Positions 60,421-64,000 of a DNA stretch of 64,000 bases are shown here, in pieces (positions within the stretch are counted from its first letter, which is position 1; every line of letters starts with the position of its first letter). The notes under the pieces are model-generated. The model was not told where the DNA came from and did not search any database. It worked only from the letters and a program-made list of their open reading frames with translations. Source of the stretch: a bacterium. Lineage in GTDB: Bacteria > Actinomycetota > Acidimicrobiia > Spongiisociales > ZC4RG35. The position numbers were made by a program, and so were the translations under genes. The stretch spans positions 1-64,000 of the forward strand of contig JAPPFD010000021.1 in the NCBI GenBank assembly GCA_028823995.1. Reading direction: 5' to 3'.

Positions 60421-61992
60421 TCAGGGAGTGTCGTCGTCGCCTTCCTGCTCTTCTTCCGGCGCCAACTGGTCCTCCTCCTCGAGGTCTCCCATCACCTCGC
60501 TCCGGGGGAGAAGGGTGGCGATCAGCGACAACTCCTCATCTCCCCGGACGATGTTCAGAACCAGGCGATCGCCCGGCACGCGATGGCGGATACGGGCAGC
60601 CAAGTCGCTTATCCCCGTCACCGGACGGTCGTCCACCGCCACGATCACATCCCCGACCATCAACCCTGCCGTCTCCGCGCCGGAACCGGGAAAGACCTCC
60701 ATGATCTCCACCCCCGCATCTCCCTGGGAGTCCCGACCGCTGACTCCCAGAAAGGTGGTGTGGACAGGCTCTCCCGCTATGAGAGCCTCCGCCACCCGAT
60801 ACGCCACATCAATGGGGACTGCGAACCCCACCCCCTGGAATTCAACCGGCTCCAAGGTAGTGGAATCAGTAAAGATGGAGACGTTTATACCGATCAGCCG
60901 GCCGTACCGATCCGCCAGCGCGCCACCCGAGTTGCCCGGATACAGCACTGCGTCACTCTGGATGAGGAGCTTTCCGTCCAATATCCGATCGGTGGCGCTG
61001 ATCACTCCCCCCGTCACCGACGACACCAGACCCCAGGGACTCCCCACAGCCACCACTATCTGTCCGACCCGCAATCGCTGTCCCAGGGCCAGTTCGGCAG
61101 GTGTCAAACCGGACCTCCCTACCTTCACCACCGCCACGTCGCTGTCGGGATCGGTTCCCACCACCTCGCCGGGCAGCCGATCCCCGTTGGAGAGCCGGAC
61201 GGTCAAGTCAGCTTCTCCGGCGACCACGGTTTCCACCACGTGGGCGGCAGTGAATATGTATCCCTGGCTGTCGAAGATCACCCCGCTGCCCGTGCCCTGT
61301 TCGAAGATGTTCTCACTGGTGATCTCCAGGTGGACCACGGACGGGATCAGCCGGTCGGCCACATCCGCAACCGGTTCATCGGTAATCACCAGGTCCGGCG
61401 GAGACACCTCCTCCGCAACAGGCTGAGTCGTGGCAGTGGTGGTGGGCGCCGGCGCTGCGGTAGTGGCGGGAGGCGTAGTGGTAGTGGGCGCCGAGGTAGT
61501 GGTAACCGTCTCAGGCGTGGTTGCCACCGGTACCTGTTCGGAGACCGGGTCCTCCGCCACCGTACCGGGAAAGAAGAGGCCGGCTACGAATCCGGCCAGA
61601 AGCAGGGCTGTTCCAGCCGCTGCCATCATCTTCCATCCCATCCCCCGGAGGGTGCTCCCCCTGACCGAAGGGCGGGACGGTTCGGACGCTGCGGATTCAA
61701 CCGGGCCGCGCCCGGTCTCAACCTGGGACGGGTCCTCTGCAGGGTCCTCGCCGCTCGTCACGCCTTCGGTAGAGACGCGGTCCTGTTCCAGCCGCTCACC
61801 CTCAGTGGAACCACCGTCCGCCTCCAACTCCTCTCCCTCCCTGGAGACACCCTCCCCCTCCAACCCCTCACCATCGAAGTCCGCCATAGGTGCACCCTCT
61901 TCCGAAGAGTCAAGGGGCGCCCCGGGATGATCTCCATCCGGTGCACAGGACTCTTCTTCGGACGAGGGCTCTGGTGGCAGGTTTTCCGTCAT
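60421..61992 (-). CDS. HtrA/DegP-type serine protease with PDZ domain
   Basis: A 523-residue membrane-anchored protease. Residues 1-115 are acidic and cytoplasmic, one transmembrane helix spans about 118-141, and a Thr/Pro linker follows. The trypsin-like triad is His251 (TAAHVV), Asp285 (DSDVAVV) and Ser355 (PGNSGGA). One PDZ domain (FLGVSGR, GDVIVAVDDRPV) and an acidic tail end the protein. It should act in envelope protein quality control. 58 bases separate it from the sensor kinase gene on the same strand. Confidence 0.92.
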   Translation of the reverse strand: MTENLPPEPSSEEESCAPDGDHPGAPLDSSEEGAPMADFDGEGLEGEGVSREGEELEADGGSTEGERLEQDRVSTEGVTSGEDPAEDPSQVETGRGPVESAASEPSRPSVRGSTLRGMGWKMMAAAGTALLLAGFVAGLFFPGTVAEDPVSEQVPVATTPETVTTTSAPTTTTPPATTAAPAPTTTATTQPVAEEVSPPDLVITDEPVADVADRLIPSVVHLEITSENIFEQGTGSGVIFDSQGYIFTAAHVVETVVAGEADLTVRLSNGDRLPGEVVGTDPDSDVAVVKVGRSGLTPAELALGQRLRVGQIVVAVGSPWGLVSSVTGGVISATDRILDGKLLIQSDAVLYPGNSGGALADRYGRLIGINVSIFTDSTTLEPVEFQGVGFAVPIDVAYRVAEALIAGEPVHTTFLGVSGRDSQGDAGVEIMEVFPGSGAETAGLMVGDVIVAVDDRPVTGISDLAARIRHRVPGDRLVLNIVRGDEELSLIATLLPRSEVMGDLEEEDQLAPEEEQEGDDDTP

Positions 61993-62050
61993 TACAAGTT
62001 GGTTATAGCCGAGTTTATGGTAAAGCCGTCATAAAGGCGCCGAGGCCAAC

Positions 62051-63220
62051 CTAGTCGAGGGGATTGACGTCGGGAGGCGCCGCACCCGTCATCACCTCGC
62101 GTGAGGGGATCCACACCACCATCACCGTTCCCCCCTCCTGCCTGCCCAGGGCAGCCAACGCGCCTCCGTGCAACTCCGCCAGGTGCCGGGCTATGGCCAA
62201 TCCCAGCCCCCCTCCCGAAGGGGAGTCTCCTGACAGCAGAGCGGGATCGAGACCGGGACCCCGGTCCGCCACCGTCATCCATGCCCAGCCGTCACTCTCG
62301 CCACAGCTGAGTTCGAGGAGGCTCCCCGGCGGGGAGGCCGCGATGGCGTTGTCGAGGAGGTTCTCCAATATGCGGACCAGGGCAAGCCCGTCTCCCGACA
62401 CGGGGGTGGGACGGGTGTCCACCACCACTCTCATGTCCCTCTCTTCGGCCAACGGCTCCGTCGCCTGAGCGGTGGAGACCAGGAGATCGGCCAGATCCAC
62501 CTCGGAGATCTTGGCGAAGCCCACTTCCAGCCGGGCCGCCTCCAGCAGGCGGTCGATCATCTCCGACATCCTTCGAGCGGCGCGGGACACCACTTCCCCC
62601 GTCTCCCTCCAGTCGTCCACCGTGGCGTCGGAGTCGGCCAGGCTCACCTCCAGGTTGGATCGGATCACCGCCAAGGGATTGCGAAGATCGTGGGAGGTGG
62701 AGGCCAAGAACTGCTGCTGCAGTCGGAACGACCCGCTGAGGCGGTCAAGCATGGCGTCGAAGGTCCCGGCCAGCCGGGTCAGCTCGTCGTCGGGTCCCGA
62801 GAGGTTGATGCGCCGAGTCAGGTCTTGGGCCTGTATGTTCTCGGCCACTTCCCGGATCCTGTTTATGGGACGAAGGCTCCGGCCGGCGAGAAACCAACCC
62901 ATCACCAGGCTGAGCAGGAACATCCAGAACAGCCCCCACAGGATGGGGCCGGTGATGTCCTCGAGGATCCGCTCCCGGAGCACGGTCTCCACGGTGTGGA
63001 ACTGCCTCATCTCCAACTGGGGGATGATGAAGCGCACTCCTCCCCTGATCACCGTCTCCCCCGGCCTCAGCACCAGGCCCATCACTCGTTCGTTCCGGAG
63101 GCCGTGGCGGATCACGAAGAAGATGGTTGTCACGGCGGCCGAACCCAGTGCGAACACCACCACCGAGGAGAGGACCGAGAGACGGAACCGGATGGAGTGG
63201 AATACCGAAGGCAGCCTCAT
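62051..63220 (-). CDS. Two-component sensor histidine kinase
   Basis: A 389-residue kinase with two transmembrane helices (about 11-33 and 95-115) around an extracellular loop, a HAMP linker (RPINRIREVAENIQAQDLTRR), the H-box STSHDLRNPLAVI with His177, and ATPase motifs ILENLLDNAIAAS, ADRGPGLD and GGGLGLAIARHL. Its ATG overlaps the regulator stop by 4 bases. The HtrA-type protease directly downstream is a plausible target, as in envelope-stress systems. Confidence 0.92.
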   Translation of the reverse strand: MRLPSVFHSIRFRLSVLSSVVVFALGSAAVTTIFFVIRHGLRNERVMGLVLRPGETVIRGGVRFIIPQLEMRQFHTVETVLRERILEDITGPILWGLFWMFLLSLVMGWFLAGRSLRPINRIREVAENIQAQDLTRRINLSGPDDELTRLAGTFDAMLDRLSGSFRLQQQFLASTSHDLRNPLAVIRSNLEVSLADSDATVDDWRETGEVVSRAARRMSEMIDRLLEAARLEVGFAKISEVDLADLLVSTAQATEPLAEERDMRVVVDTRPTPVSGDGLALVRILENLLDNAIAASPPGSLLELSCGESDGWAWMTVADRGPGLDPALLSGDSPSGGGLGLAIARHLAELHGGALAALGRQEGGTVMVVWIPSREVMTGAAPPDVNPLD

Positions 63221-63915
63221 GAGGTCCGCACGGGATGATCGTCTTCCGCCAGCGCGTATCCCCTCCCCGGCACGGTGTTGATAACCGGCGGATCCCCCAG
63301 TTTCTTGCGCAGGTTGGAGAGGGTCATCCGCACGGTGTTGGTGAAAGGGTCGGCCGCCTCGTCCCACACATGCTCCAAGAGCGTCTCCTGGGAGAGCACC
63401 TGACCCGCCCGGGTCATGAGGTATTCCAGCAGGGAGAACTCCTTGGCTGTCAACCGGAGGGGCCGGCCGCCGCGGGAAGCCTCGAAGCGGACGGTGTCCA
63501 GTCGCAGATCCCCCACCTCCAACACCGGACTCGTGTCTTCCTCTCGACGGAGAACCGCCCGGACTCGGGCTTGAAGTTCAGCAAACGCGAAGGGCTTCAC
63601 CAGGTAGTCATCCGCTCCCGCGTCGAGTCCTCCCACCCGGTCCTCCACCGCGTCGCGGGCGGTGAGCATCAACACCCGGGGGGCCCGCCTCTCGAAGGTG
63701 ATGAGTGATCCGTCAACCAGGCTTCGACAGAGGTCCACTCCCTGGCCATCCGGCATATTCCAATCGAGAATCACCAGGTCGTAGCCCGCCGAGACCAACC
63801 GGAGGGAAGCTTCTTCCAACGTGTAAGCCACATCCACCGCGTAGCGGCTGCGCCGCAATCCCCGGGCGATGGCGTTGGCCAGATCGGCCTCGTCCTCCAC
63901 GACCAGGAGTCTCAT
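63217..63915 (-). CDS. OmpR/PhoB-family response regulator
   Basis: A 232-residue regulator. The receiver domain has EDE acidic pocket residues at the start (LLVVEDEADL), phosphoacceptor Asp51 (LVILDWNMPDG) and the conserved lysine in LVKPFAFAEL. The C-terminal winged helix is marked by LTAKEFSLLEYLM and TLSNLRKKLGDPP. The ATG at 63915 starts right before the first strand. Cotranscribed with the kinase. Confidence 0.93.
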   Translation of the reverse strand: MRLLVVEDEADLANAIARGLRRSRYAVDVAYTLEEASLRLVSAGYDLVILDWNMPDGQGVDLCRSLVDGSLITFERRAPRVLMLTARDAVEDRVGGLDAGADDYLVKPFAFAELQARVRAVLRREEDTSPVLEVGDLRLDTVRFEASRGGRPLRLTAKEFSLLEYLMTRAGQVLSQETLLEHVWDEAADPFTNTVRMTLSNLRKKLGDPPVINTVPGRGYALAEDDHPVRTS

Positions 63916-64000
63916 ACCCCGAAAATTACCCTTGCGGCGGAGAAATGAGACATGCCCCGGATCCCGCCTCGGCCCGGCGGGTAGCATCCTGGCCATGTCA

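Noticed and set aside
1-64000. CRISPR arrays, insertion sequences, prophage, rRNA or tRNA genes
   Set aside because: No regular spaced repeats, transposase or integrase frames, or convincing RNA gene structures were seen in reading both strands; a tRNA scan was not possible here.

Overview
The window reads as the chromosome of a high-GC actinobacterium, most likely an uncultured member of the Acidimicrobiia. The evidence is gene order and lineage-restricted families: tatA-tatC-helY, a DUF4193 zinc protein, a SigR/RsrA-type sigma/anti-sigma pair, tilS-hpt-ftsH, DUF2520-panC-coaX followed by lysS, a DUF3499-like protein, manB-Trm112-SIS isomerase-ahcY, and an F420-type luciferase-like oxidoreductase. 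Species cannot be assigned from the sequence alone. Genes are tightly packed, with many 4-base ATGA or GTGA overlaps, and I see no rRNA, tRNA, CRISPR array, transposase or prophage.

Layout. 0-16 kb is mixed: an SDR, an orphan family-5 binding lipoprotein with a long Ala/Glu coiled coil, an epimerase, an S-layer-anchored metzincin-like protease, a DUF255 thioredoxin-fold protein, YbaK, SURF1, a gamma-glutamyltransferase-like enzyme, a MarR regulator, a phosphotransferase, RlmN and an F420-type oxidoreductase. 16-25 kb holds an enoyl-CoA hydratase, the Tat translocase with HelY, DUF4193, a Nudix hydrolase, a HAD phosphatase and a DUF222-HNH protein. 24.5-34 kb is housekeeping: stress sigma factor and zinc anti-sigma, TilS, Hpt, FtsH, a dual-specificity-phosphatase-like protein that lacks its catalytic residues, DUF2520, PanC, CoaX and LysS.

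Between coaX and lysS a consensus-like promoter (TTGACA-17-TATTAT) drives about 140 bases of three tandem hairpins. Each loop carries the same CCCCUCCC sequence. This looks like a three-loop relative of the actinobacterial C-rich-loop '6C' small RNA and is the strongest candidate for something not previously described.

34.9-43.3 kb is an accessory catabolic operon of eight genes: a ribose-type ABC importer (binding lipoprotein, double ATPase, permease), a DUF917 protein, a hydantoinase/oxoprolinase-type ATPase-fold enzyme, an M19 dipeptidase and two consecutive XRE-cupin regulators. Its promoter region carries ATATCT-type sites spaced 12 bp apart. The order suggests import and ring-opening or hydrolysis of a small cyclic amide or peptide-like compound; the substrate is unknown. 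An amidohydrolase and the two NAD-salvage genes pncA and pncB flank it.

46-53 kb is a polysaccharide and methyl-cycle block: a CPGC thioredoxin-like protein, DUF3499-like, a large GT-C-like membrane protein, ManB (with no ordinary start codon), Trm112, a SIS-type sugar-phosphate isomerase, AhcY and an EamA transporter. A Fic protein behind an AT-rich promoter and a 12-bp inverted repeat follows, then a CPBP protease. 56-60.3 kb is a cobalamin operon read leftward: a B12 riboswitch whose expression platform hides the ribosome binding site of btuF, then btuC, btuD, cobO and a CobC-like phosphatase. The window ends with an HtrA-type protease and a two-component system on the minus strand.
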